A stretch of DNA of 64,000 nt from Epiperipatus broadwayi (taxonomy: Eukaryota > Onychophora > Udeonychophora > Euonychophora > Peripatidae): contig JAQFVV010000231.1 of the NCBI GenBank assembly GCA_028023455.1, positions 1 to 64,000 of the forward strand, read 5' to 3'. Both the position numbers and the translations under genes were made by a program. The notes beneath the pieces are model-generated. The model saw only the letters and a program-made list of their open reading frames with translations, made no database searches and was not told the DNA's origin. Of the stretch, positions 36,797 to 47,907 are shown one piece after another; within the stretch, counting starts at the first letter, position 1, and every line of letters starts with the position of its first letter.

Positions 36797-37330
36797 TAGA
36801 AAAGATACAAAGAAGAAAATTTAAAGAAGCTACTCATATGATAATGGCAAACAATTCCATAAGTCAATCTAGTGTGATTATACATAATGTATTAACCAAT
36901 GTTGCTCCTAGAAAAAAGTGGAGAAATCAGGAGGAATCTCAAAGATAAGTATATGAAATTTCTACTGACTGTTGTCTTTGAAAGGATGGCTCAGTTTGTT
37001 AGAATCTTATCTTAAAATAGATGTTCAATAATCTAAGTGTCCCGGTTCAATTCCCATGTTAGTACTGTCACTGGTCAGGCCAGCAACTGACTGTTGCCTT
37101 TAGCAAGATGGCTCAGTTGGTTAAAACATTACCTTAAAATCCAATTCCAATGACAGTACTGTCACTGGTCAGGCCAGCAACCTGAAGAGGAGGGGAGAAT
37201 ATTTCTTGAAACGTTGTGCATATACTAACCTGTGTGCTATTACTAACAGTTGAATGTATTGGGACTATTTAAATAAATTTTTCTAAAGACATTTAATAAT
37301 TTTCAATAATTATATTAGATGATGAATCTT
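36797..37330 (+). mobile_element. Penelope-like element 3' end with tRNA-like segment
   Basis: Starts in the last codons of the endonuclease ORF (KRYKEENLKK-like) and continues through the PLE 3' region shared with 53.0, 55.6 and 61.1 kb. A tRNA-like block (A-box GGATGGCTCAGTTTGTTAGA, B-box GGTTCAATTCCC) is tandemly duplicated (about 36969-37094 and 37091-37170), followed by a hammerhead-like motif and the common terminus ACAGTTGAATGTATT. Confidence 0.75.
37176..37222 (+). ncRNA. hammerhead-like motif in PLE terminus
   Basis: CUGAAGA (N7 = A is allowed) is followed by an AT-interrupted helix and CUUGAAACGUUGUGC, giving GAA, stem III ACGU (self-complementary) and U17. Stem II is poorly paired here and stem I is short. 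PLEs are known to carry hammerheads in their terminal pseudo-LTRs, which supports the call. Confidence 0.45.
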
Positions 37331-38570
37331 CAGGAAAATGTCAATCAATGGCATTGTTGTCTTCTTTATCTTAGGTTTCTCAGTATGATATTGATATCTT
37401 GAGATTTTTTAAAAAATAATAAATCACTTTTGCTTTAACTCAGATTTTGCCATCAAATTGAATGAAAATTAGCAAATAAATACTAAAGAATGCCCAAAAG
37501 ATGAATTTAATCTGAGGCAACCAAAGTGTTATCAGTATTTTCACCATCTCATGGTCAGAACTCTCAGAGAATTAAAATTATTGTCATATATTCCAAATGT
37601 AAATACATTATTTATAATAAAATTATGTTTAAATATATGGAAATATCTGTTATATTTTATTGTAGAAAATCTGCACAACATTATTTGATTCTTTCAGCTT
37701 ATAACAATGTAAACAAGAATAGTATTTTTGTCTCTGCTATATTAGCGCCATCTATGGCAAAATAGAGTAATTAAAGATTACCAAATTGCAGTACGATTTA
37801 CTGTATTATCCCTAATACCCAGACCCATTTCTGACTTTTGCCTTTATCAACCAGAACTTGGGATTCAAAGATGGAGCAACTGTAGTTATGTGAAGACATT
37901 GATGCAGGTTTGAATTCAAAGTTTCTAATAAAGACAGAAGTTAAAAACTGGTCTGAAAATGATTAATAAATCACACCGATTTAGTAACCAGTGATTATTC
38001 AAGTATATAATAGATGTCACTAGAATAGTAGAAGACAAAAAATTAGACTGTTCTAAATATTGAATTTTTAGTTCATGGATGAGGCTATGTTTTTCAGTCA
38101 AGTAAAGAAGAACTGTGCAATTTCAAATTTAATATATTTTTTTTTCCATTTTATCAATAATTTTCATAGAAGAATGAAGGATACAAAAGTTAAAAGTTTT
38201 ATTTAATTTATTTTTATAAATATTTTAATTTTTATAATACTGTAATTAAATTCTATTCTTAGCACAAAATATCTCATAATAAATAATTGGATTATTCATA
38301 TTTTCTGCTTTAATATTCAAGACCATCTTTTTTATACACAAAGAGAACCAATAAAAAAATGAAACCACTTTCTTGTCGTTTATTGTTAAATAGTGAAATG
38401 GGGGTGTGTATTATTTATTATGACATAATTTACCATTTAAAAACAATAGTATTTAATGTTATATATATATGTTGAATACTTTGTTGCTATTTGCGTACAG
38501 AATTCTACTTTTTTAATACTTATTTTTATTGATGTCTTAATATATATAAATTCCAAATAAAATTATATAA
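37331..38570. other. no gene; one decayed family II hammerhead
   Basis: Mostly unassigned AT-rich DNA. At 37808-37865 (minus) a relic of the family II ribozyme keeps the outer stem I (AUCCCAA/UUAGGGAU) and GAAA, but the core CUGAUGA has become UUGAUAA. The word AGCGCCATCTATGG near 37743 recurs inverted at about 40675. Confidence 0.5.
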
Positions 38571-39372
38571 TAGGTGTGTAAACAAGACATTTATTTTCTT
38601 ATATAGCGCGATGTTTTTGTTCTATAATCTGTAATATTAATAAGCCAATAAGCTGATATACACATGCGCTTTGCAGATGTCACTATATAAATGAATACTC
38701 CCACTTTTTCAAACCCAAGATAAAGTCTTTAAGAAAATATAGAATGAATCCACCTATATTTTCGACCCAACCGTATATGTATGGGCAAATCTGAAGTGTT
38801 TGAAATATAGAGCGTGTGAAGTTGTTAATTGATCACTTTAAATTATTTTTCTACATCGTAAATGAATGACGCCAATGAAATTTCTAGAATTTACGATACG
38901 CCATTCTTATAATTAAACATATGTAAACAAGACATTTATTTTCTTATATAACGCGGTGTTTTTGTTCTATAATCTATAATATTAATAAGCCAATAAGCTG
39001 ATATACACATGCGCTTTGCAGATGTCACTATATAAATGAATACTCCCACTTTTTCAAACCCAAGATAAAGTCTTTAAGAAAATATAGAATGAATCCACCT
39101 ATATTTTCGACCCAACCGTATATGTATGGGCAATCTGAAGTGTTTGAAATAAAGTGATCAATTAATAACTTCACGCTCTTTATTTCAAACACTTCAGATT
39201 TACCCATACATATACGGTTGGGTCGAAAATATAGGTGGATTCATTCTATATTTTCTTAAAGACTTTATCTTGGGTTTGAAAAAGTGGGAGTATTCATTTA
39301 TATAGTGACATCTGCAAAGAGCATGTGTATATCAGCTTATTGGCTCATTAATATTATAGATAATAGGTGTGT
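38571..39372. repeat. compound foldback: two direct copies and one inverted copy of a ~240-bp unit
   Basis: The unit (TGTAAACAAGACATTTATTT ... ACTCCCACTTTTTCAAACCC ... GAAGTGTTTGAAAT) occurs directly at about 38577-38815 and 38925-39150 (348-bp period), and inverted at about 39182-39370. The second and third copies form a long hairpin. The spacer between copies one and two contains another small hairpin (TCGTAAATGAA/TTTACGA). No ORF is conserved. Confidence 0.85.
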
Positions 39373-40298
39373 GTACATATTATATATACATGTTGAAAAC
39401 ATGTGCATTACTTATATGTGTGTTAAAAGTGTAAAATGTATATTATACGTTTTACTATTATTTGTATTGAGGTTTGGAACCAAATCCTGTAAATGATAGG
39501 GGGTATTATACATTTAAATATGGAAAGGTTAAATTTTATTAAAGAGGTGTTCTTACATACCAATAATATATTCAGCAATAATATATGTGAGTGGTATTCT
39601 TTATCTACTTGTGGGCTAAAAAAATATGATATATCGACATATATATATGTTAAATCAAATGTGATTTATATAAACACACATTTGAAAAATTATTACGGTT
39701 TAAAAAACATTGTTTTTTTTTTATTGATTTCTTTAGTAAAATATACCCAAAACATGAAGATTAAAATGGAATTATTTTTTTATTTTATGGTATTAAAAGT
39801 AAATAAGAATTAGCCGAGTTAATCAAATTTTTTCAAGGAGAGTTATATGATTTAATATTTTATTCCATGGTTTTAATTGTAATCAATATAATACTTTATA
39901 TAAAATTCTACATATTAAAAGAATTCTTTTAAAGTCTAGAGGTTTATCAAATCCTCTTCACTTTAATATATTGCATTCTATTTAAAAAAAGTTTAACAAT
40001 ATTTGTAATAAAAACGATTTAATTCTATTTGATTTTTTTCTATTAAAAAAAAAAAAAGGGAAGGGGGGAATAGATTAATCTAATAAAATGTTTTACGACT
40101 CATTTCATTGACTATTATCAAATAAACGTTTTATTTGATGATAGTTTTTTAATAACGTAAAAAAAAAAGAAGAAAACCTAGTTAGAAATTAGAAAATTTA
40201 ATATAAAAAGTAAAGGTAATGTTTAAAAAATATGGAAAATATTTTGAAGAAGTAAAAATATGTTTTAGTCAGCATTTTTTCTTAAACTATTTCCACCT
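39373..40298. other. AT-rich DNA, no gene recognised
   Basis: The open frames at 39284-39496 and 39493-39813 run through AT-rich sequence and the end of the foldback; no domain is seen. Confidence 0.45.
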
Positions 40299-40398
40299 GT
40301 CAAGCGTTGGTGGCCGAGTAGTTAGCACAGCTGCCTTACAAGCAGTTGTCCCAGGTTCGCTTCCCAGCCGATGCTTTAACCCATGAAAAAAAAAAATC
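40299..40398 (+). mobile_element. short tRNA-derived SINE, copy 1
   Basis: A ~85-bp tRNA-like body (A-box TGGCCGAGTAGTTAGCA, B-box GGTTCGCTTCC) followed by a poly-A tail. TCCACCT flanks both sides (40292-40298 and 40399-40405). It is related to the copies at 42329 and 49170 and resembles a Leu/Ser-type tRNA. The acceptor does not close as a functional tRNA. Confidence 0.8.
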
Positions 40399-40445
40399 TC
40401 CACCTAAATGATTATTAATAATTTGTTAAGTGCATATTCATTACC

Positions 40446-40616
40446 TAAGTAACATATATTAAGGCTACAATCTTAAGACTGTGTGCCTAGATGCGACAAT
40501 CTTAACACAAGATTGCTCTTGACTTTTAAAATTAATCTTGTGTTAAGATTTGTAGAGATCCCTACTGTCATATCTAGGCGTATAGTCTTAAGGTTACAGC
40601 CTTAATATATATTACT
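40446..40616. repeat. palindromic MITE, 'TTAAGGCTAC' family, copy 1
   Basis: A 171-bp inverted repeat with ends AAGTAACATATATTAAGGCT and its complement. Copies recur at 62942-63068 and, diverged, near 62062. No ORF. Confidence 0.8.
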
Positions 40617-40718
40617 AAATTATTATTGGGAAGCATGTTTAATTACAATAATGCCACTGATTACTCAAACTTGCAACAGATGGCGCTAAAGTAGAGACCT
40701 GCTCTTATTTATAATATA

Positions 40719-41018
40719 ATACATTGTACAGGCTTAAATCTGTATTAATATATGTAATATATGTGGGATTCGAACTCAGACTTTCACCCAACCCACTACT
40801 CTCAGTAACTGACCCACCTGATCACACACATGTTGAAAAGATAAATAATCACCAATATAAGTATTTCATGCTAAACCAGCAATCATCAGTTGGTCTAGAT
40901 TACTATCCTCACACATATATATATAATCAGTGCTCAGCTTTATATTAAGATAGCAAATCTTCATACTTTAATGGACAGGCTTCAAACTATTCCAACTCAC
41001 AACTCTTCAGCCTTCCCG
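40719..41018 (-). mobile_element. hammerhead family I element, complete 300-bp copy
   Basis: Exactly bounded by a perfect 13-bp duplication, TATTTATAATATA, at 40706-40718 and 41019-41031. On the minus strand it contains a hammerhead (40843-40905), then about 60 nt later a tRNA-like region with A-box-like GTCAGTTACTGAGAGTAG and B-box GAGTTCGAATCCC. Short direct words (ACAGGCTT at 40728 and 40975) near both ends suggest a slightly more than unit-length copy of a ~250-nt RNA. No ORF. This resembles Sm1-like/retrozyme elements; the 50864 copy has the same structure. Confidence 0.8.
40843..40905 (-). ncRNA. hammerhead ribozyme, family I, decayed
   Basis: CUGAUGA and GAAA are intact and stem I CCAA/UUGG survives. 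Stem II has lost its first pair (U/U) and stem III no longer pairs, so this copy is probably inactive. Confidence 0.6.
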
Positions 41019-41279
41019 TATTTATAATATAGTAATGGGTGGAAAGGTCAGGATATTAACATTCCTGATCAGGGGGAAAAGATTTTTATAGTTAGAAAAA
41101 AAAACATAAGTTATTAAAATATATACAATAAAGATATCTAATATATTTTATTGCAAGTTCCCCCTGCATACACCCCACATTGTGTTTAATAGCTAATGTT
41201 TTAATGAAAAGCTTTGATTATAATAATTCTTTACTGTATTGCAAACATATATATATATAATTTTCAGTCATTATCGATC

Positions 41280-41425
41280 TACTGCAGGATAAAGATTCCT
41301 CTACATTTAAGTCAGTTGTTCTGATCTCTAGCTTCTCTTTTCCACAACATCCCAGTATACTTCCTTATATCATCCATCCATGTCTCATGTGGTCTATTTC
41401 TAGGTCTTTTACAATCTCTTGGAAT
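41280..41425 (-). pseudogene. LINE ORF2 C-terminal tail remnant
   Basis: On the minus strand the frame reads RPRNRPHETWMDDIRKYTG followed by MLWKREARDQ, matching the conserved post-RT tail of many non-LTR retrotransposons (G-R-P-...-W-x-D-D-I-...-A-x-D-R). Roughly 45 residues are recognisable. It is an isolated fragment. Confidence 0.6.
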
Positions 41426-41909
41426 CCAGTTTAAGATCTAATATAATTTCTTCCAGAAATATGTGTATAATATGCATATATAAATTAAGATTACACCATA
41501 AGCAAAATTTAATAAATAATAATGTAGTTATTAATAATAAATTGATGGGCATATTTACATATATACTTATTGTGTGTATGTTCACTTATTCATATTCATT
41601 CAAAAAATAAAATGAATAAAAAATTCATTGCATCATATCTTTATTTTTATTATTAGTACTATAAGCTAAGAATACGAGAACACAAAGCTCTTGAAAGCAG
41701 TAAGCAAGTGAAATAAAAAGAGTTATTATTTTAATAAAGTGATTAATGAAGACAAGCTTTCATCAAAAATAAACATGCTCTGAATAATATTCTTTTTTTA
41801 GTATCCCTCCTCTACAAACATGCTAATTCTATATTTAAATTTTATATTTATTTCTATAAAAACTAGAATGAGATTTGTTAGACCCTTCACTTGGAGTATA
41901 TTGGCAAAT

Positions 41910-42011
41910 GGATATGAAACCTGGTCTTTGGGAAACTGAAAAGAAGATGACTTGACATATGGATATGAAACCTGGTCTTTGGGAAATGGGAAAGAAGATG
42001 GCTTTTGAGTT
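41910..42011. repeat. two tandem copies of a 51-bp unit
   Basis: GGATATGAAACCTGGTCTTT begins at 41910 and 41961, each followed by GGGAAA...GAAGATG. A local tandem duplication. Confidence 0.85.
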
Positions 42012-42040
42012 AATTGTTTAGAATAAGTTGAATGAAAAGG

Positions 42041-42320
42041 AAGACAAACGATCAAATGATGAAAGAATTTGGGTGAAAAGAGATGTACTGAGCAGAATAA
42101 AAATGAAAAAAGTTAAATTCTTGGGACATATTTTAAAAGGTAAAGTTTTGGGAAGATGATTGAGAGGCAAGCCAAAAAAAATCTTATCTTAAAAATAAGA
42201 TCAGTGAAACAGGATATTTTTCATAGGCAGATATAAAATGAATTGCTGAAGGTAAACAATGGAGATGCAATGATAGGATATTGCCTTTAGAATCTGATAA
42301 TAATCTTCTAAGTATAAATC
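42041..42320 (+). pseudogene. LINE ORF2 C-terminal remnant
   Basis: Plus-strand reading NDERIWVKRDVLSRIKMKKV then KFLGHILKGK and LRGKPKK resembles the segment (…RKLRFFGHILR…GRRGRPK…) downstream of RT in non-LTR elements. Stops and frameshifts follow. Immediately downstream is a SINE insertion. Confidence 0.55.
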
Positions 42321-42328
42321 TAAATTAT

Positions 42329-42432
42329 GTCAAGCATTGGTGGTCAGAGGTCAGCGATAGCTGCTTTACAAGCAGTTGTCCCGGGTTAACGGGTTTGCTT
42401 CCCAGCTGGTGCTATGACACATGAGAAAAAAA
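42329..42432 (+). mobile_element. short tRNA-derived SINE, copy 2
   Basis: Same family as 40299, with a poly-A tail. It is flanked by a perfect 13-bp target duplication, AAATCTAAATTAT, at 42316-42328 and 42433-42445. The B-box region carries an extra GGGTTAAC duplication. Confidence 0.9.
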
Positions 42433-42445
42433 AAATCTAAATTAT

Positions 42446-44102
42446 TTTAAATGGCTATGGACTTATAAATTTTCCCTAAACTTAATTTAGTATCCAATCC
42501 TGTATAATATGTATTTCTGAAATTGAGATGCTAAAGTAATTGTATTAAAAGATATAAAGCAATGGACAATTACTGCTGATGATGATCAAATGTTATCATT
42601 TGATTATAACATTCTATTGGTTAGTTACTCAACTGGAAGAAAATTTCACATATATGCATATTAATTTTTAATTGAGATTTAAAGTTTATATCTGGGCTAG
42701 AGATAATCTCTAGATTAATATATAATTAGTGGTAGTCATTCCTGTATTTATCTAGAGTGGATTATGTCACAGTTGTGGATTGAATAAATTTGACATTTAT
42801 AAGTCAGTATGTAACAATTTAAATGATAAATACTGAACGTATGATAAAGATATTAGTAAGAGATAGTCACCAGGATTAACTGCTGACTGATCTTTCAATA
42901 GAAAATGCATCTTGCGAATCATTTGTCTTTTAAAATGTTTTTATTCATGGTGTTTCTGGAATGTGTGAGATTATTAAGTACATCTGTAAAAGATAATACA
43001 CATGGAAAAAGAAAAACGAAGTTGAATTACTCCGTGTGTGTGTGTTTAATTAAAAAAAATCCAAATATATTAATCTTTGGTGGAAGTTTAAAGATTTTAT
43101 CTGGACTAGAGATAATCACTGGTTTAATATATGATTAGAGATAATCATTATTGTATTTATCTGGAGTGGATGCTATCAAAATTGTAGGTGGAGTAAGTAT
43201 GATATTTATAAAACAAAATTCAACAATATGTACAGAGCTATTAATATAGGAGTGCAACATTTGGAATGAAGGGGTAACATGAAAAGATAGAAAAAACATT
43301 ATCATCCTAAATAATATCACAACCATCTTAATTAACATTGTTTTTCACTCAACCAGTTTTGAGATATAGGGGTTTTTATAGCATCATACCATTTTCGGTT
43401 TAATTACTCAATTTTCCGCTAGATGGCTCTAGAGTAGAATGAAGATAACCACTCTTGGAATACAGCAATTGATCAACTAAATAAATTTTTTTACGCACAT
43501 GTAAATTCACAATCACATTTTAAAAGCTATATTTACTTTTACAGAACGTAAATTGAGTGACAAACGCATATGTATAAAACACACGCAGTATAAATTGGAT
43601 TTAATTTTTTCCCCTATATATCACCCAGTGCTCAATGTGAAAATTAATAAGACACCAGAGAGATTTAGACTAATGGATTCATACTTTGTCGACCACAGCC
43701 GAGACTCAAGAAAGTGAAACTTAACACCAACAAATTGACAGGATTGAAAAATCTCAAGATTTAAAAAAAGAAAAAGACAAATTAATTTAAACAAAATATT
43801 TGACAGCAGCATTATATATATACGGCCATAACTTTGATAGCGCTAAGAATATATTGCCTTGTTTTTTTTTAAGTCAAATTTTTCCTCTTATACTTGAATA
43901 GTATTTTTAAAATTATAAATATTTAATACAATCATATCAGGTAGTACTGCATATAAATCACAGTATTCTTTGTTAAACAGTGAACAAAATAGTACTAGTT
44001 ATAAAGATTACAGCAATAACATTTCATTTGCAGTTATAATATGACCACCAAACATCACATGATGGTCACCATCTCTTATGCTAGCACACAACTGTTATTA
44101 AA
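42446..44102. other. no gene recognised
   Basis: Contains a diverged local duplication of TATCTGGGCTAGAGATAATC (about 42690 and 43097). Open frames at 42905-43138, 43135-43338 and 43621-43812 show no domain. Confidence 0.4.
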
Positions 44103-44246
44103 CAGGCAAAAACTCTCCATACAGTAGTGCCACCCTGTGCTAACCAGAGTAATCAATGGATTCCAGAAGGCTTGTAGATAGGGATTTTATGCACAAGCCT
44201 TCTGGCATACATTGATTACTCTGGCTGTATGGAGAGTTTTTGCCTC
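44103..44246. repeat. palindromic copy of hammerhead family II (tail only)
   Basis: CAGGCAAAAACTCTCCATAC at the left is mirrored at the right end. The arms meet at the AGATAGGGATTTTATGCAC centre, as in the 3901 copy, so the ribozyme part is absent. The left flank (CATCACATGATGGTCACCAT) is shared with other copies. Confidence 0.8.
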
Positions 44247-45056
44247 TTTAATAAGTTATAATATGATCGTTGATTCAAAAGCTAATGGGTCTGGACCAAT
44301 TTTCAGCTAAGAAAGTTTATCTGTGTTCAATTAAATGGAACTGCTGCAACTCCATTTATCAAATAGGTACTTAAAGATCAGATAATTCCATAAGGAACTA
44401 ATTAAACACTTACTTTTTGGAAGGGGACTCATTTTAGTTAGTGACTTGGTTAAAATTTTTGGTCCCCTATTCAAAATGTCATAAAAGGCTTTTCTTAGGC
44501 AATATTTTTTTCAATATATGAATGTAACAAAAGGACCTGCAATATCCAATATCCCATACACATTGCCTCGGTTTACTTCATGATAGTTACACCAATGATT
44601 TTAACATACGTTCTATGTGATAGGACCACATAAAAACAATATGGCTTAAATCTTTGCTTCATCTATTCAAACAGAACTATTTCTAAACAGAAGAACTACC
44701 ACTTCCATCTTGTCCAGCCTTTGGTTTCTGAGGGATCATTCTACTTTTACAGAAACCTCTCTGAAATTACTCTTCTTTAATTTATTTAGGGAGTAAACTT
44801 TCTTATTAGACAGTTTGACTGCTAGTAAAATATCATAAAACAATCTGCAGAAATTCTAACCAAGAGATAAAAGGATTGTGTGACTTTATCCAGCCTTTCC
44901 TTTTTGTCATTGGAGTCATTGATTCAGCATTTACTGACTGTAATCCATGGGTTGTGTTTGTCTACATCTACATAGGTAAATGATTCTGGCTATAAATCAA
45001 AAACTAGTTTGAGGATAAGGATATCAGAAATGGATCAGGATTTAATGATTATAAAT
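44247..45056. other. no gene recognised
   Basis: Mixed-composition sequence with no domain-bearing frame and no repeat shared within the window. Confidence 0.4.
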
Positions 45057-45126
45057 ATTTCCATATTTCACCATTCTTTTTTATTTCATAAATAATTTCA
45101 TATAAATAAAGATACAATAAAAGACA

Positions 45127-45186
45127 AATAACTCCCAAGATGCATTTCGTGCAGAACCAGCACTCATCAGTGGGGCCAGGTTATCA
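45127..45186 (-). ncRNA. type I hammerhead ribozyme, family I (intact core)
   Basis: Minus strand. Outer stem I AUAAC/GUUAU and inner stem I CCCCA/UUGGG (one C/U mismatch), separated by an internal loop; core CUGAUGA; stem II GUGC/GCAC around a UGGUUCU loop; GAA; stem III AUGCAU (self-complementary); cleavage base C17. All invariant core residues are present. The internal loop in stem I facing loop II is the usual site of the activity-enhancing tertiary contact. Confidence 0.85.
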
Positions 45187-45540
45187 TCCCTCATATAGAC
45201 CTTTATTACATGAAGAGTATTTATGTTGAGCACATTGTCTCATTTTAATTTTCAAGCGTCAATTTACTCCTCTCCCAACTTTTACGTTATCAACTTTTTG
45301 ATAAATAAGTAATGATTATTACTAATCATTTATTAAAACTAGAGATTTTCTCTAGAACAGATATATACTTTAATCCAAGTTAAAGATTAATATATCTGAT
45401 TTTCAGCACACCCACACACATGGCTATTTATGTTTCTCTTTCTCTCATCATAATATCTTTTTTTATAGATACTTCCATATTTCTCCATTCCTTTTTTATT
45501 TCATAAATAATTTCATATAAATAAAAATACAATAAGACAA

Positions 45541-45599
45541 ATAACCCCCAAGATGCATTTTGTGCTGAACCAGCACTCATCAGTTGGGCCAGGTCATCA
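45541..45599 (-). ncRNA. type I hammerhead ribozyme, family I, G12 mutated
   Basis: Stem I is fully paired (AUGACC/GGUUAU and CCCAA/UUGGG) and stem II is a perfect 6-bp helix (GUGCUG/CAGCAC). CUGAUGA, AUGCAU and C17 are intact. The invariant G12 is A (GAAA to AAAA), a change expected from CpG decay on comparing with the 45.1-kb copy, and it should abolish or greatly reduce cleavage. Confidence 0.8.
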
Positions 45600-45653
45600 T
45601 CCCTCATATATATCTTTATTATATGGAGAGTATTTATGTAGAGCAAATTGTCT

Positions 45654-47118
45654 AATAATTAATAGCATCTATTGATTACTAAAGCTTGTGGAATGGGGTG
45701 TAAATAGTTTACTCCAGAAAAGAATAAAAAAAAAATTCAATCTAATTAATACTGCCATCTGATGATGAGATCATTGTAAAATTAGATAGGTGTATCTACC
45801 TAGAAAACTTCTTCACCTGAAATTCAGGTATAAAAGAAGATATATATCTGTGGTATAAGAGCCTAAAAGGCTGAAAATTAAAGCAAAATTGTGGTTGTTC
45901 GAGATGTAAATCCTGGGAAAATATGACTAATATGGAAGTTAGAATAATATTTTTGTTTACATAGTAATTGAGAGTAAAATCAAATAAAAGATTTAATAGA
46001 AAAAAATGATGTACAAAGTGTGCAAATAGAGAATAGACGGTGAAAACCATAATGGAGATGAGATTGCAAAGAACAAAATATATTTCAAGGACAGATATAA
46101 ATTAGTTGCCATATAGATTTCAACATAGAGTCAGGTGTGAAATAACATGGAGAAAACTGCAGGTCAAGAATTACAAATACTGGAACAGCTGTGGGATGAG
46201 ATATCAATGAGATGGCAGAAGATAATGCTAATAGAGAAAACCTGTTGCAGTCTTAAACTTCACATGAAAAGCTAAGAATTATAATACTTATGACTAGTAA
46301 AAAAAAAAAAAAACAGATATAAAGAAGAATATAAAAACAAAATAAAATAATCAAATGATTTGTTGTTTGAGGGAATGCATGGTGTTCGAGTATCAAAATG
46401 GCCGAGTTGAATTTGTGATTGATCCATAGACTATAAATTCTAGAACAGGTATGCCACTTTAACAGTGTATTAAATCTCTCAGGGAAAAAAATAATATGAT
46501 CACAAATTTCAGTAATATTAAATTGTTTAAGAATTTTAAGTTTTAAGTCTCGAACAATAGATGCTTTAAAAATGCATTACACTCAAGTAAAGAATTGACT
46601 AATTTTAATTGATTCGTTATAAGAAAATATTACTTTTAAAGTATAAACATTTCTTTACATCATAAATAATTCTGATATTGTTTTGATTATAAGACAGTAA
46701 AAAAAATATTTTTTAGGTACTAAAAAATACGCAAGTACGCTTTTTATTTTTGTACACATGCTGATTTAAATTTATATATTTGCTTTAAATGTTTTATCGA
46801 TAAAATTGTATTGCATTTTAATTTTCTTTTCACACATTCTACATCTCATTTCCCGCCTCATTCTTTTTTTGAAAGAGTAATTCTGTAAAAAGAAAATTTA
46901 CATTTATATACAAATTTTTTATAAATAGTAATACATATTTAGGTTTTTGTAAAAATAATAATAATAATGGGCAATTAAACTACATTCACATAAATTGAGA
47001 TCTTCTGTATATATATACACAAGAATATAAGTAACAACCCTTATTTAATAATTTATAGAAGCCGATACTAATCTCTAAGGTTATCTTTAATAAAATTAAT
47101 CTACAATCTCGCAATACG
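45654..47118. other. no gene recognised
   Basis: AT-rich. No domain-bearing frame; the minus-strand frame at 45796-46050 is low-complexity. Confidence 0.4.
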
Positions 47119-47363
47119 TCATAATCCAACTTTCTTGAGCAGACGAAAATAAAATCACGTCATAATCTAACTTCCTCTAGCAGACGGAAATGAAACGGTG
47201 TCATAATCCAACTTCCTCTCAGTGGACGGAAATGAAACGCATCATAATCCAGCTTCCTCTAGCGGACAGAAGTGCAACCGCCTCATAATTCAACTTCCTC
47301 TAACAGACGGAAATGAAACACGTCATAATCGAACTTCCTCTAGCAGACAAAAATGGAACTATT
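47119..47363. repeat. 41-bp minisatellite, six copies
   Basis: TCATAATCCAACTTCCTCTA begins at 47119, 47160, 47201, 47242, 47283 and 47323, each followed by GCAGACGGAAATGAAAC-like sequence. The open frame at 47222-47404 lies inside it and is not a gene. Confidence 0.9.
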
Positions 47364-47905
47364 TCTATCTGCTTCTTAAGATCTTACAAATATGGCAGAT
47401 ATAGATAAGAATATTTACCAGTTGCAGTAATCCTTAATGTAAATATTTTTAAGGCTTGGTTCTATATAGCCAGCAATCATTTTCACAATACCAGAATATT
47501 CATATTGATATGCTTGTGAATTTCTAGTTCATTGCAAATATTTAATATATTGTTAATATTATTTAATATGTAATAAATTCTAGAAGCCTGTGGTTTGTAT
47601 TCAATCGATCAATCATTTTGCAATAATCATCGCCCAATTACCTCTACCAGAAGAAAACAGAACCACATTCATCCTCTGCTTAAGATATTATAAACATGGA
47701 AGTATAGATAATGATGTTTACAAGCTTCAATATTATCTTAATGTAGATGTTATGAATGCTAGATTTTATATAACTTTCAATAATCATCAAAAAATATAAC
47801 ATCAGACTATTTATTTTAATGTCCTTGTAAATTTTTAATTCGGTGTCATTATGTAATAGATATATTAATAATGGTGTTTATTTAATAAGGAATAATTTCT
47901 AGATG
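47345..47905. repeat. diverged ~290-bp tandem duplication
   Basis: The block CTGCTTCTTAAGATCTTACA ... TATAGATAAGAATATTTAC ... TTGTGAATTTCTAGTTC at 47345-47585 recurs, well diverged, at about 47640-47905 (CTGCTTAAGATATTATAAAC ... TATAGATAATGATGTTTAC ... TTGTAAATTTTTAATTC). The 47590-47799 frame falls in it. Confidence 0.6.
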
Positions 47906-47907
47906 TG

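Larger units (their letters stand above)
45057..45653 (-). mobile_element. tandem-dimer hammerhead element (retrozyme-like)
   Basis: A ~185-bp block with a minus-strand hammerhead is present twice (45057-45242 and 45471-45653), with cleavage sites 413 bp apart (45139 and 45552). Two directly repeated hammerheads flanking a non-coding spacer is the architecture of retrozymes, whose transcript self-cleaves to a unit-length RNA that can circularise. The predicted monomer is 413 nt. The spacer has no ORF. The copy at 45.1 kb has a perfect core; the one at 45.5 kb has one core substitution. Confidence 0.75.

Noticed and set aside
38571-39372. CRISPR-like or spliced-leader/snRNA array
   Set aside because: Only three ~240-bp units in mixed orientation; no short regular spacers, no Sm site or consistent donor splice site.
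40299-40380. functional tRNA gene
   Set aside because: A/B boxes are present but the arms do not close properly, a poly-A tail and target duplication follow, and related copies occur elsewhere: a SINE.
45796-46270. LINE remnant around 46.0-46.3 kb
   Set aside because: A few residues look LINE-like on the plus strand, but no conserved motif could be anchored.
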